Assembly (NCBI RefSeq): GCF_001659605.2
Contig: NC_035162.2
Coordinates: 31,810,153 to 31,874,152 of the forward strand
Direction: 5' to 3'
Length of the DNA stretch: 64,000 nt
Source: Manihot esculenta
Lineage: Eukaryota; Streptophyta; Magnoliopsida; Malpighiales; Euphorbiaceae
Shown: piece by piece, positions 10,401 through 22,400 of the stretch
Layout of the letters: each line of letters opens with the position of its first letter
Numbering within the stretch: the first letter of the stretch is position 1
The notes under the pieces: model-generated
Told to the model about the DNA's origin: nothing
Database searches by the model: none
The model's input: the letters and a program-made list of their open reading frames with translations, nothing else
Position numbers and translations under genes: made by a program

Positions 10401-13400
10401 ATACAAAACTTTTGTCCCTAGCGCTTTGCCTGTACCTCCGACTCCTATTTCTTCTTTGCCGCAAGTGTGTCCATCTCCCACTCCTATGCCCCCTCTTCAA
10501 GTCTATACACGTCGGTCTCACCCATTTGCCAATAACAATGACATTTCTCTCCCTAATGCAGGTACTTCTAATGCCTTCAACAACGGCAACTACTCCTCCT
10601 CTTGCTCTTCGAAAAGGTATTCGCTCTTCCCAAAATCCTCATCCCATTTATAATTTTGTGAGTTACCATCGTTTGTCTCCTTCCTATTATACTTTTGTCT
10701 CTACTGTGTCTGCTGTCTCCATACCCAAGACAGTTAGAGAAGTATTGGATCATCCTGGGTTGTGTAATGCCATGGTAGAGGAAATGACTGCTCTGCATAA
10801 CAATGGAACTTGGGAACCGGTATCCTTACCACCTGGTAAGTCTACTGTTGGTTGTCGATGGGTTTACACAGTTAAGGTGGGACCTGATGGCAAAATTAAT
10901 CGCCTTAAAGCTCGCCTTGCAGCTAAAAGTTACACACAGATTTTTGGGCTTGATTACAGTGATACTTTCTCTCCCGTAGCCAAAATAGCTTATGTTCACC
11001 TCCTTATCTCATTAGCTACAATTAATCACTAGACCCTGCATCAACTGGATATTAAAAATGCCTTTTTTCATGGAGAGCTCACTGAAGACGTTTATATGGA
11101 GCAACGACGCTCTTCGTATGGGCTAAAACAGTCTCCAAGAGCATGGTTTGGACGATTTAGCACTTTAGTTCAACAGTTTGAAATGTCTCAAAGTAATTCT
11201 GATCATTCCGTATTTTTTCGTTATAATGGTGATAGATGCATCTATTTGGTGGTCTATGTTGATGATATTGTCATTACAAGAAATGATCATAATCGAATCT
11301 CTCAACTTAAGCAATATTTATTCAGTCATTTTCAAACTAAAGATCTGGGAAAACTGAAATATTTCTTGGGAATTGAAGTGGCACAGTCTAAAACAGGTAT
11401 TGTAATTTTTCAACGGAAATATGCTTTCGATATATCAGAAGAAACAGGCATGTTAGACTGTAGACATGTGGACACTCCCATGAATCCAAATGTTAAGCTT
11501 ATTCCTGAACAAGGGGAGCCACTTAAAGATCCTGCTAGATACAGAAGATTAGTCCGCAAGCTCAATTATCTCACTATCACACAACCAGATATTTCTTTTG
11601 CTGTAAGTGTGGTTAGTCAATTTCTTCAAACTCCATACAGTAGTCACTGGGATGCAGTCATTCGCATTCTTAGATATATCAAAGGAGCTCCAGGACAAGG
11701 TCTACTCTATGAGGACAAGAGTCACTCACAAATTGTTGGCTATTCTAAAGCAGATTGGGCAGGTTCCCCTTCAGATAGACGATCTACTTCAGGATATTGT
11801 ATTAGGATTGAAGGGAATCTCATATCCTGGAAAAGTAAAAAACAAAGTGTGGTTGCAAGATCAAGTGCAGAAGCATAATATCGAGCTATGGCTTTAGCAA
11901 CATGCGACCTCATCTGGTTGAAGCAACTCCTTCAGGAATTGAAATATAGCGATAATGGCCAAATGAAGTTGATATGTGATAATCAAGCTACCCTCCATAT
12001 TGCATCAAATCCAGTTTTTCATGAGAGGACGAAGCATATAGAGGTGGATTACCATTTCATTAGGCAAAAGATTGAGTCCGGATGCATTTCTACTAGTTTT
12101 GTCAACTCAAATGATCAGCTAGCTGATGTTTTCACAAAATCACTTCGAGGACCACGAATCGAGTATATTTGTAACAAGCTTGAAGCATATGATATGTACG
12201 CTCCAGTTTGAGAGGGAGTGTTGAGATTATTTCTGTAAATAGCCTAGATTTGTACTGATAATTAGGGATATGATTGTGTGATATGATTGGGATATGATTA
12301 GACTATAATTAGGAAATTAAATTATTTTCTTACCTAGTATGTACTCTTGTAAGTAGTATATATACCCCAATTAACTTGAGGGGAATAATAAAGTATTTTC
12401 TCTCAAATCTGCTGCTCTCTTTTTTTTCTTTTCATCAAAGGTTTCAGTATCAGAGCCTTCCCATCCGATGTTGGGCCTCCCATAAAATGTGTCACGAACC
12501 AATAAAATTTTGGGCGTGAAGGGGTGTATTGAATCCCACATCGGTTGTGGAAAGGGGTAATGTGCCCCTTATATGAGCCATAGGCACTCCTCCCCTTTGA
12601 GCTAGCTTTTGGGTGAGTTAGGCCTGGCCCAAATTTAACGCTTCTATCACTCTCTCTCTATCTCTATCTCTAATTCTCCCTACTCTGCAATTCTCCCCTT
12701 TCTTCTATTTCTCTTCCCTTTCCTCTCTTTCTGACTTGTTAGGGATTCAATTCTTAACAATTGGTATCAGAGCTTTGTCGAGGATGGGCATTGCTTCCAA
12801 ATGAATTTCTGGTAGTTGCAATCAGGCACAGATCAGAAGCAGTCCTCCCAAGTTACAGGTATCTCCTGCTGTCTTTCTTCTTCTATTCTGCTTTCTTCCC
12901 TCTAATTCTTCTTTCTTCTTCCTAAAACGTCTTTCTTTCCCTTTATTTCTTCTCTCTTTTTTCTTCTTGACAGAATCTTTCCTTTCCCTGAGAATTCTTC
13001 TCTTTCTTCCTATATTCTTTCCTTCTTTCTTTTCCAGAATTTTCCTCCTCTCTTTTGCAGAGATTTCTTCCATTTCCTTCCATCACAAATCTCAGTGAAC
13101 TTGAGTAGGCGAGAGAAACAGAGAGTTAGATGAGGAGAGAATAGAGAAAATAAGGATGAGAAGAGAAAGAAACAAAATAGATGAGGGAGAGAGAATAGAA
13201 ATGAGGAGAGAGAAATCTTGAATACTTATTCATCATAGCAGATAAAGGTCTTCAGCTGGTATTTATGCAGAAATCAGTTAGGCTGCTAACTAACTTTTTC
13301 TCAACCAAACAGCACTACCGTGCTTTTCCCAACAGAATTTCCCTCCACTCTACTCATTCAATTACTTCTTTTCTTATTCCTTTAATAATACGTGCCAATA

Positions 13401-16400
13401 CCCCACGAGAATCTTCTTGTCCCTAAGAAAATTGAAAAGAAGGAAATTGAGCAAAGATAAAAGACTTATCTTCCCAAGTGGCATCCTCAGCGAGCAGTTG
13501 AGACCACTGGACCAACACTTGGAAAATCTGCTGTCCATCTCTAAAAATCACCCTTGTCTTCAACACTTTTTCAGGTTCAACGACAACCTCATCTTCCTCA
13601 AAACTAGGCAGGTCTTGAACAATGGTGGAGCCTTTTCCCACTTTTTTTCTTCAACAAGGAAACATGATATACTGGGTATAGTGGCGAAGGATGGCAGTTG
13701 CAGCTTATAGGCTACTGGACCTATTTTCTCCAATATCTGACAGAGCTTATAGTACCTAGCTGTTAGCTTAAAATTCTTTCTAACAACTAAATTTGCCTGT
13801 ACGACTGCAATTTCAAGTACACTCAATCACCAATCTCAAACTACCTTACACTCCTCTTTTTATCTGCATATTGCTTCATTCGATTTTGAGCTTGTAGCAA
13901 ATTTTTCCTTATGAGTTGAGACATGTTTTTTAGTCTGTAAAAATTTAGCCACCCAATCCACAGCAACGTCTTGCAACTGAATTATAGGTAAAGAAGTGGG
14001 CCGATATTCAAAGGGCTTCAAAAGGGGACATTTTCAGAGCTAAATGATAGATGGTATTGTACCACTGCTTGGCTATAGGTAACCACTTAGCCCATGAATG
14101 AGGTTGCTGATAACAAATGCATCTCAAACACCAACCTTTCAGTTTGGCCATTGTAGAAGGATAATATTTGTTATATTTCACAATAGAGATTACAATCTAT
14201 TTATACATGAGAGAGGGTATCTAAATAGGAAGGAAAATCAAGTCTATGATTATACAATCCCTAAGATTAAGCAACTAACCCATCTATCAATATTTACTTC
14301 CTATATTAACATATTTACTTTCTATAACTTATAACACTCCCCCTCAAGTTGGATCATAAATGTTAATCATGCCCAACTTGTTACATATATAATCGACTCG
14401 AGTCCCATTTAGAGCTTTAGTGAAAATATCTCCTAATTGTTCTCCAGTTCGGATATGTTCTGTTGATATTATCTTTTGTTGAACCTTTTCACGAACAAAA
14501 TGACAATCAATCTCGATGTGTTTGGTCCTCTCGTGAAATACTGGATTGGAGGCAATGTGGATAGCTGCTTGATTATCACACCACAACTTAGCAGGCACCG
14601 AATTTGAAAACCCAACTTCTTCCAACAGTTGACGTACCCACAAGATTTCACAAACGGCTTGTGCCATGGCTCGATATTCAGATTCAGCACTAGAACGGGA
14701 GACCACATTTTGCTTCTTACTTTTCCATGAGACCAAGTTACCTCCCACAAAAACACAATACCCAGTAGTTGACCTCCTATCAACTTTCGAGCCTGCCCAA
14801 TCAGCATCAGAAAAGCATTCAATATTTGAGTGCCCATGGTTACCATAGAATAGGCCTCGTCCTGGGGCCCCTTTAAGGTAACAAAGAATCTGTCCCAGAG
14901 CATCCCACTGGGCAACAGTAGGAGAGGACATAAACTGACTTACCACACTCACTGAATATGCAATATCAGGACGAGTCACAGTCAAATAATTCAGCTTACC
15001 AACTAATCTTCTGTACCTTCCAGGATCTGCAAATGGCTCACTGTCTTCTGTGGTAAGTTGAAGGTTAGGGGTCATTGGGGTACTACAAGGCTTAGCACCC
15101 AATTTTCCTGTTTCTGCCAACAAATCAAGAACATATTTTCTTTGAGATAAGAAGATGCCTTTCTTACACCGCATAACTTCAATTCCCAAGAAATATTTCA
15201 AGGAACCCAAATCCTTTGTATGAAACTGTGTTTTAAGAAATTCTTTTAGGGATGTGATGCCAGCAATGTCACTTCCTGTAATAACGATATCATCCACATA
15301 TACTACAAGCAGAATTACTCCACTATCAGAATTTCTATAAAACACTGAGTGATCACACTTACTCATCTTCATTCCAAACTGTTGGACCACCTCACTAAAC
15401 CTGCCAAACCATGCTCGAGGACTCTGTTTCAAGCCATAAAGGGATTTTCGAAGTCTACAAACCTTACCTGACTCCCCCTGAGCAACAAAACCAGGTGGTT
15501 GCTCAATATAAACCTCCTCCTGAAGATCACCATGAAGAAAAGCATTTTTAATATCCAGTTGATGCAAGGGCCAGTCATGAGTAGCCGCCAAGGAAATAAA
15601 CAATCGGACAGATGCGAGCTTGGCAACTGGAGAGAATGTATCAGAATAGTCAACTCCATAAGTTTGTGCATAACCTTTGGCCACTAAACGGGCCTTGAGG
15701 CGAGCAATAGATCCATCAGGGTTTACTTTTACTGCAAACACCCATTTGCACCCAATAGCCCGCTTTCCTGGGGGCAAGGACATCAACTCCCAAGTACCAT
15801 TAGTGTCAAGGGCCATCATTTCCTCTTCCATTGCAGCACGCCAACCAGGATGAGACAAAGCCTCAATAACAGTTTTGGGAATTGAAATAGAATCTAAAGC
15901 AGTGACAAAACAACGAGAAGAGGAGGATAATTGATCATAAGAGACACAAGATGAAATAGGATAAGTGCAAGTACGTTTACCTTTGCGAAGAGCAATGGGC
16001 AAATCCAAATCAGACGGTGAAGGATCAGTGGGAGCAGGATCTGTCGACGAAGAAGCAGGTAGCGGAACGGAGTCAGAGTCCTCTAAGCGTCTGGAATACA
16101 CATGAAAGATGGGAGGGCGACCTGGCACATGAGCGAAAGGTGTAGGAGTAGTTTGAGGAGACAAAGAGCGAACAGTGTATAACAAGAGGTCATCTTCCTC
16201 CCCCTCGGTGTTATAAATAGATGATGGCGGAAAAAATGGAGTGGACTCAAAGAATGTTACATCCGCAGACACAAGATACCGATTCAGATCAGGAGAAAAA
16301 CAACGATACCCTTTCTGACGTCGAGAGTAGCCAAGGAAGACACATTTGAGTGATTTAGGATCCAATTTAGTAACCTGTGGACGAACATCACGAACAAAAC

Positions 16401-19400
16401 ATGTACAACCAAACATACGTGGCTCAATAGGAAACAAAGATTTAGTGGGAAACAAAATGTTATAAGGGATATCACCATGAAGGATGGAGGAAGGCATGCG
16501 ATTGATCAAAAAACAAGCAGTGGATACAGCATCAGCCCAAAAACATTTAGGTACCTTCATTTGGAATAAGAGAGCTCTGGCTACTTCAAGAAGATGTCGA
16601 TTTTTTCTTTCAGCAACTCCATTTTGTGAAGGAGTGGCAACACAAGATGACTGATGAAGAATCCCTTTTTGTAACAAATAAGATTGAAATTCCCCAGAGA
16701 GATACTCTTTAGCATTATCACTTTGCAATATATGGATGGAAGTATTGAATTGGGTTTGGATTTCAGCATAAAATGCACAAAAAACAGAAAATAATTCTGA
16801 ACGACTCTTCATTAAAAATAACCAAGTAGTACGAGAGAAATCATCAACAAAAGTAACAAAATACTTAAAGCCAGACTTAGACACAACAGGACAAGGACCC
16901 CAAACATCTGAATGTACTAACTCAAAGGGGGACGAAGCCCGTTTATTGACTCGAGGCAGTGTAGGTAAACGATGATGTTTGGCAAATTGACAAGACTCAC
17001 AATCTAGAGTAGACAAAGAATGAAACTGTGGATATAACTTCTTTAAAACTGAGAGAGAAGGATGCCCCAAACGACAATGAACATCAAAAGGTGTTAAACG
17101 CGTGGAGCATACCAGAGATCGAGGAGATCGAGGTAGTTGCTGATCCAAGACGTAAAGACCCTCTGACTCACTCCCTCTACCAATAATCTGCTTCGTCGAA
17201 AGATCCTGAAAAACACAGTGATCAGGAAAGAATGAGACACAACAATTCAATGCACGAGTGAGTTTACTAACGGAAAGCAAATTAAATGCGAACTTAGGGA
17301 GACATAACACAGAGGATACAGAAAGAGAAGGGGTTAAGTTGACATGACCAGAACCAATGACAGAAGATTTAGTGCCATCAGCAAGAGTAACATAAGAAGG
17401 CGATGTACGAGACTCAAGATTGGACAAAAGGGTAGAATTACCTGACATATGATCAGTAGCACCAGAATCAATAACCCATTTTGAGGATGAAGACACAAGA
17501 CATGTAGTAGAGTTACCTGACTCGGCAATTGCAGTGATAGAGGAGGAATTAGAGGATTTTAGAGATGCCTGGTATTGGACGAATTGTGCATACTCATCTG
17601 CAGATATCAAAATTCCTTGATTGGAAGATCCATTCAATTTGTGTTCCGTGATTTTAGTCATCATAGGAATCACATCAGTTACGGTGGTGGTTTTCACTTC
17701 AACCATGACAACAAACCCAAAACGACAGCAACAAAAGAAACACAGAATCAGAAAACAGTACCCGGCGTGAACAGTACCACGTAAACAAAACCGATGAACA
17801 GTACCACGTGAACAGTACTCGTGAACAGTGTCGATGAACAGTACCCGTGAACAGTACCGTGAACAGTACCGATAAAAACACCTCCCCCAAAACCCGAACG
17901 GCAAATAAACCTCAGATCTGACAAGGGAACGATGTGGCGACTCCAGCGATGGTGAGATCCAAATATTACCCGTTATGGGTAACCCAAATAAACAGAGACC
18001 TAAGTCTCCAAAAAAAAAACAAAATTTTTTTTTTTTTTTTTTTCCTTAAAAAAAACTTTGACGGGAGAAAAATTAAATCTCTACGAGAAAGGCTCTGATA
18101 CCATGTAGAAGGATAATATTTGTTATATTTCACAATAGAGATTACAATCTATTTATACATGAGAGAGGGTATCTAAATAGGAAGGAAAATCAAGTCTATG
18201 ATTATACAATCCCTAAGATTAAGCAACTAACCCATCTATCAATATTTACTTCCTATATTAACATATTTACTTTCTATAACTTATAACAGCCATTAGTCTC
18301 AGTGTGATAAGAGGAGCTATAGGCCAGCTTGGTTCCTAACTTCCTTAACAACTCTCCAAAATAAATTGGTGAAAATCTTATCCCTATCAGTGATAATGGA
18401 AGCTAGCAGCCCATGATGTTTAAAGACATTATCCAAGAATACTTCAGCTATTATGGAAGCAGAGAAAGGATGCTTTAGTGCAATAAAATGTCCATACTTG
18501 GAAAACTTGCATAATACAACCAAAATAGTATATGTTCCTCTTGAAATGGGCAGTTGCTCTATAAAATCCATAGTGATCACTTGCCAAGCCTAAAAAGGAA
18601 CTGGAAGTGGCTGCAACAGACTTGGAGTCTGGCAGTGCTCAGTCTTGCATCTAGCACAAGTCTCACATTTCTTCACCCATTCCATAACATCGTTAAGCAT
18701 GCCAGGCCAAAAGAAGTGCTTTTTAAGCCTGATATAGAAAGCATATACCCCTAAATGGCCCCCTAAATAAATGTTGTGATACAAGGCAAGTAATTGATCC
18801 CTTAAAGGTCCCTTAGATCCCACAAACAACTGATATTTATGGAATAACGATCCATTTTTAAGGGAATAACCAAGCTGAGCAATACTGTCAATGGCCAGTT
18901 TGTGAATAACTTCAGTAGCTACTTGGTCACCTTTATAGCTACTGGGTAAGTTGCTCATCCACAAGGGCTGTATAGAAGACTATATAGCCATGAAATATCC
19001 TTCTTCTGCATCAGCAACTTTGTTTTCAACTCCTCGAAATCTTATACTGAAGCCCAAGTAACTTAGAAATTCCCTTCAGTTGTAACCTGGTATGCAACTT
19101 CTGCTCAAGTAAATGCTTAATGCTTTCATGATCTGTCTTTATAAAACAAATTCCTTATTCCAAATAATGCCTCCACTTGGAAACAACAAAAGTGATGGCC
19201 AGTAATTCCTTTTCATAGGCTGACAGGCTGCTGGTTGTAGGACCAAATGCTTTAGATATGAATGCAATAGGATAGTCTTCTTGTTGAAGAAGAGCCCCCA
19301 TCCACTTCCACTTGCATTAGTTTCAACCACAAATGGTTTAGAGAAAACAAGAAGCGCCAAAACAGGAGCTTTAGACATCACCTTGTGAAGCTATATAAAT

Positions 19401-22400
19401 GCTTCTTCAGCTGCCACAGGCTTACTGAGAAGGCTATAGTTTTGAATAAACTTCCTATAATACCCTGTCAAATCCAAAAAACACAATTACTTGGCTGTCT
19501 TAGGAATAGGCCAAGAAACCATTGCTGCCACTTTGCTGAGATCTGTAGAAACCCCCTTGCCTGAGATAATGTGCTCCAAGTACTCAATTTCAGATTGCCA
19601 AAAGAATATTTAGACAACTTTGCATAGAACTGTTGTTCCTCTAAGATTTTGAATACTTGCTCCAAGTGCAGCAAATGATCCTCCCAAGAAAAGGAGTAAA
19701 TGAGGATGTCATCGAAGAAACCAAGACAAACACCTCAAATAAGGTTTGAAGATGTGATTCATTAATGCTTGGAAGGTGGCAGGGGCGTTAGTCAAGCCAA
19801 ATGGCATGAAACTAAACTCATAATGTCTCATATGGTTCCTAAAAGCTGTCTTGTGGATATCTGGTAAGTTTTAATTTGGTGATAGCCAGCTCTAAGATCC
19901 AGCTTTGAAAATATTTTAGCCCCATGAAGTTCATCAAGAAGATCATCAATTATTGGAATTTAACCTCCTTGTAATCAATGCAAAACCTTCAAGACCCATC
20001 ATTCTTTTTCATTAATAAAACAGGAGAAGCAAAGGGACTAATGCTAGGCTGGATTATCTCATTTTGCAACATTTCAGCTACCAACTTCTCAATTTCTGCT
20101 TTTTGAAAATGAGAATATCTATAGGGCTAGATATTAACAGGTTGGGATAAGTCTTGAGGGAGGGGTTGCTCTTTTTGTGTGGGCATAACCTTTTCCAACC
20201 TAAATCTCACATCTTCAAACTTATCCAAATATTCATCAATTGACCCCCCTTGTTTAATTCTCATAAATTCTTCCATAACATCTTCTCATTCTTCTTCCCT
20301 GAACCTAACACATAGTTTCTTTTCAAATTCTGCCTAAGAATAATCCCCTTAGTTTCTTTTCAAATTCTGCCCAAGAATAATCCCCTTTTCCTATTGTCCA
20401 ATTGTGAAACCAAGCATCCATCCTTTTAATTAGAAACAAATTCACTATATTCACTATTTGCTCCCTAACAATGCCATAGATCTCAAAATATTTAATACAT
20501 TTATGTAATCAGGCCCTAGGGTTCCTTCCCACTGAAAGGCAATAATTTAATTTTGAGCAAAAATGTAGGCGTACCTTCTATTTCTACAACTGATCCGGCA
20601 CTGTTGTTCTTCCTCTGCATAGGAGGAATCACATTATCCTTTGGGCTAGGGAGAATGCCCTTACATCCCAGCACCGCAACTCCTTCAACGCTCTCTACAG
20701 TATTCTCCTTCATGCTTTCCAAAGTGACTCCAAAGATGGATCGCAACTCTTCCAATACTGCTTTCCTTGTCTCCTCGGCACTCCTCTGAATTTCCATCCT
20801 TAATTTTTCTTTATCCTTTCTCGCATTTTCTTACAAGGACCTAATATGGTCCTCAATTTCCCCAATCCTCGTTTCTTTATCCACAACTCCAGATCTCGTC
20901 ATTTCTTTGCTGTTTCTGAACACAATTACAGGTTATTGCCCTTCGAAGCTTGCTCTGATACAAGTTGTCACAAATCTCAATGAACTTGAGTAGGCGGGAG
21001 TAACAGAGAGTTAGATGAGGAGAGAATAGAGAAAATAGGGATGAGAAAGAGAAAGAAACAGAATAGGCGAGGGAGAAAGGGAATAGAATTGAGGAGAAAG
21101 AAATCTTGAATTCTTATTCATCATAGCTGATAAAGGTCTTCAGCTCGTATTTATACAAAATACAGTTAGGCTGCTAACTAACTTTTCTCAACCAAACAAC
21201 GCCTACCCGTGCTTTTACCAACAGAATTTCCCTCCACTCTACTCATTCAATTACTTCTTTTCTTATTCCTTCGATAATACATGACACCTTCCCACTGTTC
21301 TTGCTCTGTTTCTTCTTCTTCTTGGCAAAACCTTGTTTCTGCACTTCTTTCTTTCCTCTATAACCTATTTCTTAAATTCTTGAACCAAATTCTTTCTTGT
21401 TCTATTGGTTTCTGATTACTTATCTTTTCTTTCTTTAATTCCTCACTTCCAGCATTTCAAGAACTTGTTTCTTGGAATTTTTGAAATTTTTGTTCCTTCG
21501 TTTATTCACATTCTTTTCATGTTCTCCCTTTCTTAGAATTCTTCTTCTTCCTACTTTATTGATTTTTCCCAAAAAATTCTCCCTTGAGTACCATTTTGCT
21601 TCTTAAAAATCAGATTACTCTTTCTTGATTTTCTTTATTTTCTTGAAATTCTTGAATCATGGAAGTGCAATATTTGGAGTTTAAGAAATTCTAAATAGAA
21701 GATTAAAAAAATGGAACAAGTAGTTGGAGCAAAGATTTGAAAAAGTGATTAAGAAAGTAGAAAATTTGGATCGAAAAATGGAAAGTTTTGAGCAATCAAT
21801 TCAAGTAACAAAGGAAAAGATTGCAGTCTTAATCAATGAAAATTAGATTTTTGAAAAGCCTAATAAAGAACAAGATGTCTCGTGTGAAATTTCCAAGAAG
21901 AAAGACAAAGCAATTGAGGTGAAGCAGGAGCTTTTTATTGACATATCTAATGTAAGTGAGATCAATGAGGAGAAGAATGATGAAGATGGTGATGTTGGGC
22001 AACTAGAATCTGAAATGAGGACAATATTAGTTGAATCTAAAATGTTTGCACAATTCAGTCCCAAAATTGAGTTTTTTGCTACTGAAATTCTTGGAAATGT
22101 TGTTGGAGAAAAGAAAGATAAAGGTTCTGGTTGACCAATATAGAACGTTTCTAATTAGAAAAATTCAAATCTTTGGGATCCAGGCTTGAGTTAATGGATT
22201 TTATTCTTATTGTAAATATTCCTAATTTAGGTTGATTACTTATATATAAATACTCAAATCTTGTAAAGATCAGTTCAATTGGAATAGAATAAAAAATTCC
22301 TCCCAAAATTCTTCATGGCATCAGAGTTTTTTTTTTTTTTTTTTTTTTTCCTGATTTTAAGGTTTAAATTCAATTTTTCTGCTGGGGTTTGTAAACCCCT

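Larger units (their letters stand above)
8405..12640 (+). mobile_element. chimeric LTR element with unlike ends, inserted in the 5' LTR of C
   Basis: The left end is a 200-bp LTR (8405-8604, TGTTGACTTATT...TTCA), the same family as the solo LTR at 26092-26291. It is followed by the primer site TGGTATC|AGAGCC, split by element A. The right end is a different, 116-bp LTR-like sequence (12525-12640, TGTATTGAATCCC...TTTAACG) preceded by a purine tract GGGCGTGAAGGGG. This right half looks like a TRIM (miniature terminal-repeat) element. The whole is flanked by CTTCT at 8400-8404 and 12641-12645, and its removal restores the LTR of C. One insertion event with two different LTRs is therefore the simplest reading; conversion of one end is an alternative. 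Confidence 0.6.
14152..18288 (-). mobile_element. element E: young Ty1/copia retrotransposon with intact pol but no gag
   Basis: The two 185-bp LTRs (14152-14336 and 18104-18288) are identical as read. The target duplication GCCAT is perfect (14147-14151, 18289-18293). A primer site TGGTATCAGAGCC lies next to the 5' LTR on minus (18091-18103), and a polypurine tract GAGGGGGAG precedes the 3' LTR (14337-14345). The internal ORF is uninterrupted. Identical LTRs mean recent insertion, and the element lies inside D, the third layer of nesting. Confidence 0.93.
13081..21286 (-). mobile_element. element D: Ty3/gypsy chromovirus, degraded
   Basis: LTRs are 13081-13397 and 20966-21286 (317 and 321 bp), with target duplication CCTTC at 13076-13080 and 21287-21291. 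On minus the 5' LTR is followed by a primer site TTGTATCAGAGC. Domains in order are gag (about 20516-20797), RT (about 19468-20300), RNase H (19139-19381), integrase (18317-18964, resuming 13990-14151) and a chromodomain (13423-13641). The chromodomain places it among chromoviruses, which target by histone marks. Many stops make it inactive. Element E is inserted in the integrase. Confidence 0.88.

Noticed and set aside
12822..13073. Lysine/arginine/glutamate-rich minus ORF ([13 protein letters not shown])
   Set aside because: It is the reverse of a CT-rich leader of element C; low-complexity translation, not a gene.
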